Notes: a model not told the origin generated them from the letters alone. DNA of 64,000 nt from Pelagimonas sp017744045 (GCF_017744045.1 NZ_JAGHRD010000009.1); one strand, 5' to 3'. Shown: positions 51,754 to 60,875, counted from the first letter of the stretch. Numbers and translations: made by a program.

Positions 51754-52329
51754 TTACGACTTGGTCTTTGCGTTCCAATCCGCCAGCGCGGGATTGTCAG
51801 AAAACTGAGCATCTGGGATGTCCTCTTGGGCATCATCCTGCCCGACCGGCTCTGGCGTAACGTCGCGCAATGATTCCACCTCGCGCACCGTTTGCACCAC
51901 CTGAGGCACAGCCGCCATGGTCGCGGCCAGTTGGTTTCGGAACTCCTGCCCTTTCGCCTGATGGCGTGCGCCAAAGTAGAATGACACAATCGCCCCGAGC
52001 AGCCACCAAAGCGGCTCAGGCACCAAGGCGATTCCGGCCATACGCGCGGCAAACCACACCGGATCCACCATGGCGGCCACAAACAAACCCAGTGTCCCCA
52101 AGGCCATGGCCGGGCGCGGCACACGGTTCAGAGCATCCATGAACCGATCAAACCAGCTGCGCCGGACAATGCGGAACTCTTGGCCAAATTGCTGCAAGGC
52201 CGAGCTGCGCAAATCGTGATTGCGCGCGGCCTCGGCCTCGGCATTCACGCGAAAGACTTCGGCGGTTTCGGCAACGACATTGCGCCCGCCACCAAAAACC
52301 AATCCCAGCAAGCGTTCGATCAGGCCCAT
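51754..52329 (-). CDS. Holin-family protein (gene-transfer-agent release type)
   Basis: Protein of 191 residues with an amphipathic N-terminus (MGLIERLLGLVFGGGRNVVAETAEVFR), two to three closely spaced hydrophobic segments (AMALGTLGLFVAAMVDPVWFA and LWWLLGAIVSFYFGARHQ) and a charged C-terminus, fitting a phage-type three-TM holin. The start overlaps the endolysin gene by 10 bases. In Rhodobacter capsulatus a holin/endolysin pair away from the structural cluster releases gene transfer agent particles; this pair has the same make-up. The role here is inferred. Confidence 0.82.
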   Translation of the reverse strand: MGLIERLLGLVFGGGRNVVAETAEVFRVNAEAEAARNHDLRSSALQQFGQEFRIVRRSWFDRFMDALNRVPRPAMALGTLGLFVAAMVDPVWFAARMAGIALVPEPLWWLLGAIVSFYFGARHQAKGQEFRNQLAATMAAVPQVVQTVREVESLRDVTPEPVGQDDAQEDIPDAQFSDNPALADWNAKTKS

Positions 52330-52943
52330 GACGCCACCCGCGCAGCAAATTGCGCCTCGGTCAGGTGATATTTCGGCGAAATGAACTCTTCGGCGCGTTT
52401 GATCCAACCGCCTTTGCCCCCGGCACGCGTGCGCGCATATTTGCGGCTGGCCGGACGCCGATCCGCGATGCCAAAATAATAATTGCGCCGCGCGATCCCA
52501 TAGGCGTCAACGATGTGATCCGGGGCCTTGTTATAGGCGCGCACCGTCGCGGCAATGGTCAATGGGCCAATCGCCCCGTCAACGCTGACCTCTTCGCCCA
52601 TCTGGCGCAACATGCGCTGCAAGATCTTCACCGCATTGCCCCCTGCATTAACATACATGTCAAAAACCGTGCTGTGCAGCACCGAGGGCAGCTCGGCGAT
52701 GCGCGGGCGGATGAAATAGTGTTCCAGGAAGATATTCACCGCCTGATTCCGGCTCAGACGTTTGACATCATTGGGGGTCACCTTGCCGTCACCATCCAGG
52801 TCAATGCCCAACCTGCGCATGGTGTGGATCGTGACCCCGTATTTGGTCGCCCCACCCGGATCGTCTGGATCATTCACATAGCCACCCTCGCGGGCAACGA
52901 TCTCTTCGGCCATCTGCCGAACATCTTTCTTGAGTGCCGCCAT
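52320..52943 (-). CDS. N-acetylmuramidase endolysin (glycoside hydrolase 108 family)
   Basis: Peptidoglycan hydrolase of 207 residues. The catalytic Glu19 is in REGGYVNDPDDPGGATKYGV, the family signature; the C-terminal half (VDGAIGPLTIAATVRAYN) is the linked peptidoglycan-binding domain. There is no signal peptide, so release depends on a holin, which is encoded immediately downstream. AGGAGG precedes the ATG. A half CtrA-like site GTTAACC (52997-53003) lies about 55 bases upstream. No phage structural genes flank the pair. Confidence 0.9.
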   Translation of the reverse strand: MAALKKDVRQMAEEIVAREGGYVNDPDDPGGATKYGVTIHTMRRLGIDLDGDGKVTPNDVKRLSRNQAVNIFLEHYFIRPRIAELPSVLHSTVFDMYVNAGGNAVKILQRMLRQMGEEVSVDGAIGPLTIAATVRAYNKAPDHIVDAYGIARRNYYFGIADRRPASRKYARTRAGGKGGWIKRAEEFISPKYHLTEAQFAARVASWA

Positions 52944-53023
52944 TTGTGCCTCCTGCTCGAAGCGGTTAGGAATGCGGCAAAGGGTGACCCCGGTTCGTTA
53001 ACCAACTCTGAGAGGAACGCACG

Positions 53024-53473
53024 GTGCTGACAGCGGATGATATCATTGCCAAGCTCAAACTGGCCCCGCATCCCGAAGGTGGCTATTACCGCCAGACCTG
53101 GATTGCCGAGGCGACAGGCGACGATCGACCGGCCGGAACCTGCATCTATTTCCTGCTGAAAGGCAACGAGCGCAGCCATTGGCATCGGGTGGATGCGGCA
53201 GAGATCTGGCATTACTATGCTGGCGCGCCGCTGGTGCTGTCCCTGGCGGCAAGCGAGGCTGGCCCACGTCAGGATTTGACCTTGGGACCCGACCTTTCAT
53301 CAGACCAACAGCCGCAAATTCTCGTTCCCACTGGTCATTGGCAGGCCGCCAAGAGCGTGGGAGATTGGACTTTGGTGGGGTGTACCGTCTCACCCGCGTT
53401 TCAGTTTTCAGGTTTTGAATTGGCCGAAGCCGGTTTCGATATTCCCAGAAACCACATCCGGGAATCGCCTTAA
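53024..53473 (+). CDS. DUF985 cupin protein
   Basis: Cupin-fold protein of 149 residues: LAPHPEGGYYRQTW, TCIYFLLKGNERSHWHRVDAAEIWHYYAGAPL and VPTGHWQAAKSVGDWTLVGCTVSPAFQFSGFELA are the DUF985 hallmarks. The function is unknown; conserved His and Glu could hold a metal. It starts with GTG, preceded by AGAGGA at good spacing. It is divergent from the endolysin gene. Confidence 0.9.
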   Translation: MLTADDIIAKLKLAPHPEGGYYRQTWIAEATGDDRPAGTCIYFLLKGNERSHWHRVDAAEIWHYYAGAPLVLSLAASEAGPRQDLTLGPDLSSDQQPQILVPTGHWQAAKSVGDWTLVGCTVSPAFQFSGFELAEAGFDIPRNHIRESP

Positions 53474-53656
53474 AGGTTCTGAAACGTCACGACTTTCCCC
53501 TATTGGGCAAAGGCCGTTTGGGTGCGGTCAGCCATGCGGTGTCAAGCCCTTTCGGGTCGAATGAACCAAAGTACCATACCCCCATTGCGACCCCGAAACT
53601 AACGTTCCGGCGCCGGTCAAGCTGTTCTGGCGAGACCGGAAAAATGGGAGGAAACT

Positions 53657-54163
53657 ATGAATCTAATCAACGCACTTGCGATCTCGATCGGCGTGTTGGC
53701 AGCCATTGCAACCTGGCTGTGTTTGGGCAACGGCTATGGTCTTCAGGTCTGGGCCCTGTTCATCGGATGGGGGAGCTTTTATCACACCGGTGGCGGATCA
53801 GACGGGTTGACGAAATCCGCGATCAACCATGTTTGGGGGGCGCTGGTTGCGACGGTCGCGCTGGTTGTCGTCGGCACAGTTGGCGGATCGGTCGAGGTCA
53901 CGTCGCTCTTGGTCGGGGCGTCCGTGATTGTCCTGGTGCTTGGGGCGCATTTGCCGGTTCTGTCGACGATCCCGGCGGCGGTTTACGGCTATGCATCGAC
54001 AGCGGCCTTCTGCCTGTTGACCGGTGTTGCAATCGGCGACATTGCCGCCACGGGCCAAGCCGCCGCAATGGTCGTCGCCTCGCTGATCCTGGGTAATCTG
54101 TTTGGCTTTGTCAGCGAAAAGCTGGCCGGAGCCATGGTCAAGGCCGAGCCGCAAGAGGCGTAA
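53657..54163 (+). CDS. DUF1097 membrane protein
   Basis: Inner-membrane protein of 168 residues with five hydrophobic segments. LQVWALFIGWGSFYHTGGGSDGL and NHVWGALVATVALVV match DUF1097 (YccC/YbaW-type small permease of unknown substrate). GGAGG lies 8 bases upstream. The 183-base gap before it contains no recognisable pattern. Confidence 0.85.
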   Translation: MNLINALAISIGVLAAIATWLCLGNGYGLQVWALFIGWGSFYHTGGGSDGLTKSAINHVWGALVATVALVVVGTVGGSVEVTSLLVGASVIVLVLGAHLPVLSTIPAAVYGYASTAAFCLLTGVAIGDIAATGQAAAMVVASLILGNLFGFVSEKLAGAMVKAEPQEA

Positions 54164-54171
54164 AACGCAAA

Positions 54172-54196
54172 GCGGCGGGCATGGTCCGCCCGCCGC
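54172..54196. terminator. Bidirectional terminator-like hairpin
   Basis: Perfect stem GCGGCGGGC / GCCCGCCGC with a 7-base loop between the convergent DUF1097 and pgi genes. T-runs are short on both sides, so its strength is uncertain. Confidence 0.55.
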
Positions 54197-54220
54197 AATT
54201 TATGCCCTCTATCTTTCAGT

Positions 54221-55801
54221 TTACGCGTTATGGCGGAGAAAGAAAGAAACCAGCTGCTGCGTCGACCCGTCTTTATCGGCGGCGGACGCATCACCCGAAA
54301 CCACAGGGCCCAGCGCAGTTGCCAACTCTTTGCCCAGCTCAACACCCCATTGGTCATAGGAATTGATCCCCAGGATCACCCCTTCGACAAAGACGCGATG
54401 CTCATATAGCGCGATGATCTTGCCCAGGGTTTCCGGGTCCAGCTGATCATAGATCAAGGTGGTCGACGGGCGGTTTCCGGGGAACACGCGATGACGCGCC
54501 TGGCGTTCCAATTCATCACCTTCGAACTTGCCCGCCACCTTGGCGCGTGCCTCGTCCAAGGTCCGACCACGCATCAGGGCCTCTGATTGCGCAAAGCAGT
54601 TTGCGACCAGCAATTGATGATGGTGTTTGAGGTCTTCTTCATGGCCCTGCGCTGCAACAAGGAATTCGCACGGGACAACGGCGGTACCCTGATGGATCAA
54701 CTGGTAAAAGGCGTGCTGACCATTGGTCCCCGGTTCACCCCAGACAATCGGCCCCGATTGAACCGCCAGATCGGATCCGTCCATGGCGACACCTTTGCCA
54801 TTGCTCTCCATCTCGAGTTGCTGGAGATAGGCGGGCAGCCGCATCAGGCGATTGTCATAGGGCAGCACAGCGCGCGAGGCATAGCCCATGCCCTGATTGT
54901 GCCAGATCCCGACCAAAGCCAGCAGAACCGGAAGGTTTTCATGCAGCTCGGCGGCTTGGAAATGCCGATCCATGGCCTGACCACCACGCAGAAAGGCCCT
55001 GAAGGCCGCGCCGCCAATGGCGATCATCATGGATAGGCCAATCGGGCCCCACATGGAATAGCGACCGCCAACCCAATCTTCGAACCCGAAGACACGCTCG
55101 GCCGGGATACCAAAGGCCCCTGCCCCGTCCACATTGGAACTCAGCGCAACAAAGCGTCCCTCTTCGGACACGCCCTTATCGGCCAGCCACGCTTTGGCGG
55201 TGCGGGCATTGGTCATGGTTTCGATGGTGGTAAAGGTCTTGGAGGCGACGATAAACATCGTCTTTTCCGGATCACAGCCACGCAGCGTATCGGCGATATC
55301 CGCCCCATCCACATTGGACACAAAGTGGCAGCGCGGACCGTCATGATACGGAGCAAGCGCCAGCACGCCCATAACCGGCCCAAGGTCTGAACCGCCAATC
55401 CCGATATTCACGACGTCGGTGATGTCGCCCGCCCGGATCTCTTCGGCCAGTGCCTCCATCCGGTCCAAAGTGCCCAACACCTCGGGCATCACATCCGCCC
55501 CTTCGACCTCAATCGCGCCGCCATCGAGGTTGCGCAGAGCCGTGTGCAGCACTGCGCGGCCTTCGGTCTCGTTGATCTTGTCACCGCGGAACATGGCATC
55601 GCGCCGCGCTTCGACCTCAGACGCTTTGGCCAAGGCGATGAGCGTGTCCATAACCTCGGCATCAATCTGGGTTTTGGAATAGTCAAACAACATGCCCAGC
55701 GCCGTGGTGCTATAGGTTTGGGCGCGGCTGTCATTTGCAAACAGGTCTTCGATACGCCGATCCGCAATGCGCGTGGCGTGGTTCTTTAGATCAATCCACA
55801 T
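54221..55801 (-). CDS. pgi: Glucose-6-phosphate isomerase
   Basis: Interconverts glucose 6-phosphate and fructose 6-phosphate. The 526-residue SIS-fold protein has NIGIGGSDLGPVM, VASKTFTTIETMTNA, the family signature FEDWVGGRYSMWGPIGLS, and the C-terminal EHRVFVEGVILGINSYDQWGVELGK. The ATG at 55801 follows GGAG and is 4 bases past the pgl stop. It is last in zwf-pgl-pgi. Confidence 0.97.
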   Translation of the reverse strand: MWIDLKNHATRIADRRIEDLFANDSRAQTYSTTALGMLFDYSKTQIDAEVMDTLIALAKASEVEARRDAMFRGDKINETEGRAVLHTALRNLDGGAIEVEGADVMPEVLGTLDRMEALAEEIRAGDITDVVNIGIGGSDLGPVMGVLALAPYHDGPRCHFVSNVDGADIADTLRGCDPEKTMFIVASKTFTTIETMTNARTAKAWLADKGVSEEGRFVALSSNVDGAGAFGIPAERVFGFEDWVGGRYSMWGPIGLSMMIAIGGAAFRAFLRGGQAMDRHFQAAELHENLPVLLALVGIWHNQGMGYASRAVLPYDNRLMRLPAYLQQLEMESNGKGVAMDGSDLAVQSGPIVWGEPGTNGQHAFYQLIHQGTAVVPCEFLVAAQGHEEDLKHHHQLLVANCFAQSEALMRGRTLDEARAKVAGKFEGDELERQARHRVFPGNRPSTTLIYDQLDPETLGKIIALYEHRVFVEGVILGINSYDQWGVELGKELATALGPVVSGDASAADKDGSTQQLVSFFLRHNA

Positions 55802-55805
55802 GATG

Positions 55806-56483
55806 TTACTCCGCCCAATGAACCTTGGCACCGTTCAAGACGGCATTGATGGGGGCCTCGACTGGCGATAGCCCCTTGGCTTTCTCCAGGGCGGCACGTT
55901 TGCCCGCCCCAAAGATCAACACATGTTTGCGCAAAGCCCCGTCAAGGACACGCGCCGACAGGGTGATGCGCGGCTCGGGCGCACCGGGGGCGCGCATCGG
56001 AAGCAGGATCGGAGCCTTGGGCGACAAGGCGTCTTCTAGACGATCAGCCTCGGGGAAAATCGAAGCTGTGTGCATGTCCTCGCCCATCCCCAAAAGAACA
56101 ACCGCCAAAGGCAGTTCAGGCGCGATCATGCTTTCCAACTCGGGCAGAACCTCTTCTGGTGTGGGTTTGGGCGCATACATGGGCAACAGATTCGCCTTGG
56201 CCGCACGCTCAACCAACAGGCGTTGACGCAGCAGCCGGGTGTTGGAGCGCTCGTGATCTTCGGGCAGCCAACGTTCATCGCTCAGCATGACGTCGACACG
56301 GGTCCAATCAAGGTCAGCATTGCACAGATCGTCAAAGACTGAACCGGGCGAGGTTCCTCCGGGAACGGCCATCGCCACACGATCCTCATGCAGCAACGCC
56401 TCTTCCAGATCAGTGGCCAACTGGTTGGCCAAATCAATGGCCAGCATATCGCGATCCGGGTATTCGATGAATTCGTAGCTCAC
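55806..56483 (-). CDS. pgl: 6-phosphogluconolactonase
   Basis: Hydrolyses 6-phosphogluconolactone to 6-phosphogluconate, between Zwf and the Entner-Doudoroff or pentose phosphate branches. The 225-residue protein shows VAMAVPGGTSPGSVFDDL, the VMLSDERWLPEDHERSNTRLLRQRLL block and GMGEDMHTASIFPEA. I choose a GTG start that overlaps the zwf stop (GTGA) after GGGAG; an ATG six codons upstream at 56501 is the alternative. Confidence 0.93.
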   Translation of the reverse strand: MSYEFIEYPDRDMLAIDLANQLATDLEEALLHEDRVAMAVPGGTSPGSVFDDLCNADLDWTRVDVMLSDERWLPEDHERSNTRLLRQRLLVERAAKANLLPMYAPKPTPEEVLPELESMIAPELPLAVVLLGMGEDMHTASIFPEADRLEDALSPKAPILLPMRAPGAPEPRITLSARVLDGALRKHVLIFGAGKRAALEKAKGLSPVEAPINAVLNGAKVHWAE

Positions 56484-57934
56484 GCTTTGATCTCCCGCCA
56501 TTTGCGCCCATCCCGATGCATCAACATCAGGGCATCCTCAGGTCCGCTAGAGCCTGGTTCATAGGGTTTGGGCACTTCGCCCCGGTTTTGCCAGCCCTCG
56601 ATAATGGGATCTGTCCAAGCCCAGGCGGCCTCGACCTCGTCACCGCGCATAAACAGGGTCTGGTTGCCACGGATCACATCCATGATCAAACGCTCATAGG
56701 CATCTGGAACCTCATCCGCTTCTGCGCCCAGCGCTTCAGCAAAGCTCATGTCCAAGGGCACATCCAAAAGACGCATGCCCCCAGGCCCGGGTTCCTTGAT
56801 GGTTACATCCAGTGTCATGCCCTCATTGGGTTGCAAGCGGATGACAAGCACGTTGCGGTGTTGACCAGCATCCGTGCCAAAGATCGAATGCGGCGCGTCC
56901 TTGAACACCACGGCGATTTCACTGGTGCGTGCCTTAAGCTTCTTACCGGTGCGCAAGTAAAACGGCGTTCCCGCCCAGCGCCAATTGGAGATATGGCATT
57001 TCAGCGCCACAAAGCTTTCGGTGCGCGACCGCGGGTCCTCGACATGGGCGCGATAACCCGGCTGATTGTCATCCGCCCCATATTGGCCGCGCACGATGTG
57101 GTGGTAATCCACCGGATCCAGCGCACGGATCACCTTGAGCTTTTCATCCCGAACCGCATCCGGTTCAAAGCGCGCCGGCGGTTCCATGGCGATCAGGCAC
57201 AAGAGCTGCATCAAGTGGTTTTGCACCATATCCCGCATGGCACCGGACTTGTCGTAATAGCCCCCGCGCCCACCAACATCGACGGTTTCCGCCACAGTGA
57301 TCTGGATATGATCGACATATTGCGCATTCCACAGTGGTTCGAACAGCATATTGCCAAAACGCACCGCCATCAGGTTCTGGACCGTCTCTTTTCCCAGATA
57401 ATGATCAATCCGGTAGATCTGCTGTTCGTCAAAATGCTGCGCCAGGGTTTGGTTTAGGGCGCGGGCGGTTTCCAGATTGTGGCCAAAGGGCTTTTCAACA
57501 ACCACGCGGCTGTCATCATCCGCCAAGCCAAAGCTGCGCAAACGCTCAGCAAGGGCCCCAAACAGGCTGGGGGCGACGGAAAAGTAAAACGCCTTGATCA
57601 CATTGTCGCGCAAGCGCCCCTTGAGCTCCTGCCACCCGGCCTGTCCCATCGCGTCCACACGTTCGTAGTGGATGCACTCAAGAAACTGGTCCAAGGTGCC
57701 GTCTTCGCAATGGCTGCCGCTGCCAAATTCGCGGATCGCTTCAGCAACGGTTTTGCGAAACCCCTCATCCCCTTCATCAGAACGCGCGGCCCCGATGATC
57801 TGGGACCCTTCGGGGATTTGCCCGGCGCAATAGCGGCGGAAAAGACCGGGGAGAATCTTGCGGCGGGCAAGATCGCCGGTCGCCCCAAAAATAACGAGGT
57901 CGAAGTTTTCGACCGGAATGACGCGTGATACCAT
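56480..57934 (-). CDS. zwf: Glucose-6-phosphate 1-dehydrogenase
   Basis: NADP-linked oxidation of glucose 6-phosphate. The 484-residue enzyme has the dinucleotide fold VIFGATGDLARRKILPGL and the active-site motif RIDHYLGKETVQNL near residue 175. It leads zwf-pgl-pgi, tightly spaced or overlapping, an operon that feeds the Entner-Doudoroff pathway used by roseobacters. A LacI-type palindrome lies 20 bases before the start. Confidence 0.97.
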   Translation of the reverse strand: MVSRVIPVENFDLVIFGATGDLARRKILPGLFRRYCAGQIPEGSQIIGAARSDEGDEGFRKTVAEAIREFGSGSHCEDGTLDQFLECIHYERVDAMGQAGWQELKGRLRDNVIKAFYFSVAPSLFGALAERLRSFGLADDDSRVVVEKPFGHNLETARALNQTLAQHFDEQQIYRIDHYLGKETVQNLMAVRFGNMLFEPLWNAQYVDHIQITVAETVDVGGRGGYYDKSGAMRDMVQNHLMQLLCLIAMEPPARFEPDAVRDEKLKVIRALDPVDYHHIVRGQYGADDNQPGYRAHVEDPRSRTESFVALKCHISNWRWAGTPFYLRTGKKLKARTSEIAVVFKDAPHSIFGTDAGQHRNVLVIRLQPNEGMTLDVTIKEPGPGGMRLLDVPLDMSFAEALGAEADEVPDAYERLIMDVIRGNQTLFMRGDEVEAAWAWTDPIIEGWQNRGEVPKPYEPGSSGPEDALMLMHRDGRKWREIKA

Positions 57935-57954
57935 GGCTGGCCCCTCTTAGGATC

Positions 57955-57966
57955 GTTAGCGCTAAC
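57955..57966. promoter_or_regulatory. LacI-family operator-like palindrome upstream of zwf
   Basis: GTTAGCGCTAAC is a perfect 12-base palindrome with the central CG step typical of LacI/GalR-family operators. It lies 21 bases before the zwf start and so could block transcription when sugar is absent. No LacI-family gene is in the window. Confidence 0.65.
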
Positions 57967-58115
57967 GGGTTCATTCACCGGCGCGTTTACCCGATCTTTT
58001 CGCAAGAGTCTAACATCCAATTGATCCATCACAATGGCGTCAGCAAAATATTCATGGGCTGGTCACACGGTGATCGACGCAATAGGTCTGTTGGAACAGC
58101 GAGTTGAGGACGACC

Positions 58116-59063
58116 ATGAAAGACAGCGCAACGGCAAATATCGGAAAGTTCGAACATCCCGGCATCACCGCCAAGGGGGATCAGCGCGCACGTGTGGCCC
58201 TGACCGATCCACAAACGCTGTGGTTCAATACCGGTACCTTGTGCAACATCACTTGCGCCAATTGCTACATCGAAAGCTCGCCCACCAATGACCGGCTCGT
58301 CTATCTGACAACGGATGAGGTTAGTGACTATCTGGACCAATTGCAGGATCGTAATTGGGGCGTGCGTGAGATCGCGTTCACCGGCGGCGAACCCTTTATG
58401 AACCCGGACATGATCGACATGGCCCGTGTATCGCTGGACCGTGGCCATGAGGTGTTGATCCTGACCAATGCCATGCTGCCGATGATGCGCCGCCGCGTCC
58501 AAGAGGGTTTGCGCGATTTGAATGCGGCCTACCCCGGCAAACTGACCCTGCGCATCTCGGTCGATCATCACAGCGCGCGTTTCCATGACGAAGAACGTGG
58601 CACCGGTGCCTTTGAAAAAACCCTTATTGGTATGCGCTGGTTGCGGGATGCGGGCATTCCGATGGCCGTGGCCGGGCGCAGCATGTGGGATGAAACGGAT
58701 AAGCAAGCGCGCGATGGCTTTGCCGCGCTATTCCTCAGCGAAGGGTTCGATATCGATGCTTACAACCCAGGCCAGACCGTCCTCTTCCCCGAGATGGACG
58801 AAACTGTTGAGGTCCCCGAGATCACCACGGAGTGCTGGTCGATCCTCAACAAGTCCCCCGAAAGCGTCATGTGTGCATCGTCCCGTATGGTGGTCAAACG
58901 AAAAGGGGCAGAAAAACCAACGGTTCTGGCTTGTACCTTGCTGCCCTATGACCCGCAATTCGAATTGGGGGAAACCCTGAAAGACGCCGAACGCGCCGTT
59001 CCCCTGAACCACCCCCATTGCGCCAAATTCTGTGTTCTCGGCGGAGCCAGCTGCTCCGCCTGA
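58116..59063 (+). CDS. Radical SAM protein of unknown substrate
   Basis: Protein of 315 residues. The SAM cluster motif is CNITCANCY (about residues 47-55, in FNTGTLCNITCANCYIES), with the GGE motif in FTGGEPFMNP. The C-terminus has extra cysteines (CTLLPYD; CAKFCVLGGASC) that may hold a second cluster, although a canonical SPASM is not clear. GAGGA precedes the ATG. It is divergent from zwf; no substrate peptide gene is evident next to it. Confidence 0.85.
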   Translation: MKDSATANIGKFEHPGITAKGDQRARVALTDPQTLWFNTGTLCNITCANCYIESSPTNDRLVYLTTDEVSDYLDQLQDRNWGVREIAFTGGEPFMNPDMIDMARVSLDRGHEVLILTNAMLPMMRRRVQEGLRDLNAAYPGKLTLRISVDHHSARFHDEERGTGAFEKTLIGMRWLRDAGIPMAVAGRSMWDETDKQARDGFAALFLSEGFDIDAYNPGQTVLFPEMDETVEVPEITTECWSILNKSPESVMCASSRMVVKRKGAEKPTVLACTLLPYDPQFELGETLKDAERAVPLNHPHCAKFCVLGGASCSA

Positions 59064-59103
59064 ACCATCTGGCTCAACTGTCTCGCCTTTTTTCTGTAAC
59101 AGG

Positions 59104-59280
59104 TTAGCGCCCCATCCAGTCAGTGTTCAAATAGACGACCATTCCCAACCCGACCGCAAGGATGACCCAAAACAGGATGCGGTTCAGAAACGACGTCGGC
59201 TTAAAACAATAACTGCAGGTACGCGCACCAAACTTGTTTACGTGATTACAGTGTTTGCATCTTATTAGTCTTATGCCCAT
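59104..59280 (-). CDS. Small zinc-ribbon membrane protein
   Basis: A 58-residue open frame on the minus strand: an N-terminal zinc ribbon with CKHC (residues 8-11) and CSYC (22-25), then a transmembrane helix (FLNRILFWVILAVGLGMVVY) and a short tail NTDWMGR. The paired CxxC motifs spaced by 10 residues and the helix placed straight after them make chance unlikely. No strong ribosome-binding site precedes the ATG, and the first 20 codons are A/T-rich. It ends 40 bases from the convergent radical SAM gene. Function unknown. Confidence 0.62.
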   Translation of the reverse strand: MGIRLIRCKHCNHVNKFGARTCSYCFKPTSFLNRILFWVILAVGLGMVVYLNTDWMGR

Positions 59281-59477
59281 TTTTTACTCAGTACCTTTTT
59301 GAACGACCAAATCAACTATTCCAAAGCATAGTTAGGGGAAAGGTGACGCTCCGTTCCCTTCTGAACTGCCACGCTGTTGATTGCCCGACTGCGCTTCCTC
59401 CGCCGATAGCGCTGACATTTGCTTGATCATGCGGACCTGTCATGTAACCAATCTTGCCAAAGAATAGGTGAATCCCA

Positions 59478-60428
59478 ATGACAACAACAAAACCGCGCAA
59501 GATCATCATCGACACGGATCCCGGGCAGGACGATGCCGTGGCCATTTTGCTGGCACTGGCCTCTCCCGAAGAGATTGATGTGCTTGGCATTGTCAGCGTG
59601 GCGGGCAATGTGCCGCTGGAACTGACCACGCTGAATGCGCGCAAAATCTGCGAGCTTGCCGGTAAACCCGAAACGGCGATTTACGCCGGCTGTGACCGCC
59701 CCCTCGCCCATAGCCTGGTAACGGCTGAGCACGTGCACGGTAAAACCGGCCTGGATGGCCCGGACCTGCCCGAGCCTCACATGCCGGTACAGGACAAACA
59801 CGGGGTTGATTTCATCATCGACACCCTGCGCGAACAGCCCGCTGGCACTGTCACCCTGTGCCCTCTTGGCCCGCTGACCAATATCGCCACCGCTTTGCAA
59901 AAGGCCCCGGATATTGCCGATCGCATTCAGGAAATCGTGCTGATGGGCGGGGCCTATTTCGAGGTTGGCAACATCACGCCCGCAGCCGAGTTTAACATCT
60001 ATGTGGATCCCGAAGCCGCCGAGATCGTTTTCAAGTGCGGAGCGCCGATCACCGTGATGCCACTGGATGTCACCCATAAGGCACTGGTGACCAAGCCGCG
60101 CAATGACGCGTTTCGCGCGCTTGGCAACCTGGCCGGGATCGCAACCGCCGAGATGACCGATTTCTTTGAACGTTTCGACAAGGAAAAATACGGCTCAGCC
60201 GGGGCACCACTGCATGATCCCTGTGTCACCGCCTATGTGATCAACCCCGACCTCTTTTCCGGTCGTCACATCAATGTTGAGATCGAAACCCAGTCCGAAC
60301 TCACGCGCGGCATGACCGTTGCGGATTGGTGGGGCGTCACGGATCGCCCCAAGAACGCGACCTTTATGGGGGATCTTGATGCGGATGGGTTCTTTGCTTT
60401 GATCACACAAAGGCTGGCGCGGCTATGA
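59478..60428 (+). CDS. Inosine-uridine preferring nucleoside hydrolase
   Basis: Cleaves ribonucleosides to ribose and base. The 316-residue protein has the calcium-binding DTDPGQDDAVAILLAL (residues 11-26), the VPLELTTLNARK region and the C-terminal HDPCVTAYVINPDLF with the fourth Asp ligand. It overlaps a GNAT gene by 4 bases and begins a short operon with NADAR and perhaps SelO genes. The 197-base gap upstream holds its promoter; no motif was recognised. Confidence 0.94.
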   Translation: MTTTKPRKIIIDTDPGQDDAVAILLALASPEEIDVLGIVSVAGNVPLELTTLNARKICELAGKPETAIYAGCDRPLAHSLVTAEHVHGKTGLDGPDLPEPHMPVQDKHGVDFIIDTLREQPAGTVTLCPLGPLTNIATALQKAPDIADRIQEIVLMGGAYFEVGNITPAAEFNIYVDPEAAEIVFKCGAPITVMPLDVTHKALVTKPRNDAFRALGNLAGIATAEMTDFFERFDKEKYGSAGAPLHDPCVTAYVINPDLFSGRHINVEIETQSELTRGMTVADWWGVTDRPKNATFMGDLDADGFFALITQRLARL

Positions 60429-60871
60429 AATCCCTGCAACTGGCAAACGAAGGGGACGCGGCAAAACTCTTGCCGCTCGTCGCGGCCTTTCACCAAGAGA
60501 TGGGATTTGCCACCACCGAAGAGCAGCAGACGGCCGCCGTTGCGCCGCTGCTTGCCGGGTCGCCCCATGGGGCCATCTGGTTGATCGGCCCGCGCAAGGC
60601 CCCGGTTGGATATATCGCCGTCACCTTTGGCTGGTCGCTAGAGTTTGGCGGCATGGATGCCTTTGTCGACGAGCTGTTCATTCGTCCCGCCGTGCGCAAA
60701 CGTGGCATGGGCGGTGAGGCCTTGGCAGGTATTGCCAAAGCCCTGGGCGAAGGTGGTGTACGCGCGCTCCACCTTGAGGTCGACCGCGAGGACGAGACCA
60801 CGCAACGCTTCTACCGACGTGCCCATTTCCAGAAGCGCGACAAATATGTGCTGATGAGCAAAGAGCTGTAA
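60425..60871 (+). CDS. GNAT-family N-acetyltransferase
   Basis: Protein of 148 residues with the acetyl-CoA fold: GYIAVTFGWSLEFGGMDAFVDELFIRPAVRKRGMGGEALAGI (motifs A/B, R-x-x-G-M-G) and LEVDREDETTQRFYRRAHFQKRDKYVLMSKEL at the end. The acceptor is unknown. It is coupled to the nucleoside hydrolase by an ATGA overlap and is followed by the NADAR gene after 4 bases. Confidence 0.9.
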   Translation: MKSLQLANEGDAAKLLPLVAAFHQEMGFATTEEQQTAAVAPLLAGSPHGAIWLIGPRKAPVGYIAVTFGWSLEFGGMDAFVDELFIRPAVRKRGMGGEALAGIAKALGEGGVRALHLEVDREDETTQRFYRRAHFQKRDKYVLMSKEL

Positions 60872-60875
60872 GCTT

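Noticed and set aside
51754..52943. Prophage remnant
   Set aside because: Only the two lysis genes are phage-like; the flanks are ccmF and a cupin gene with no integrase, attachment repeats or structural genes.
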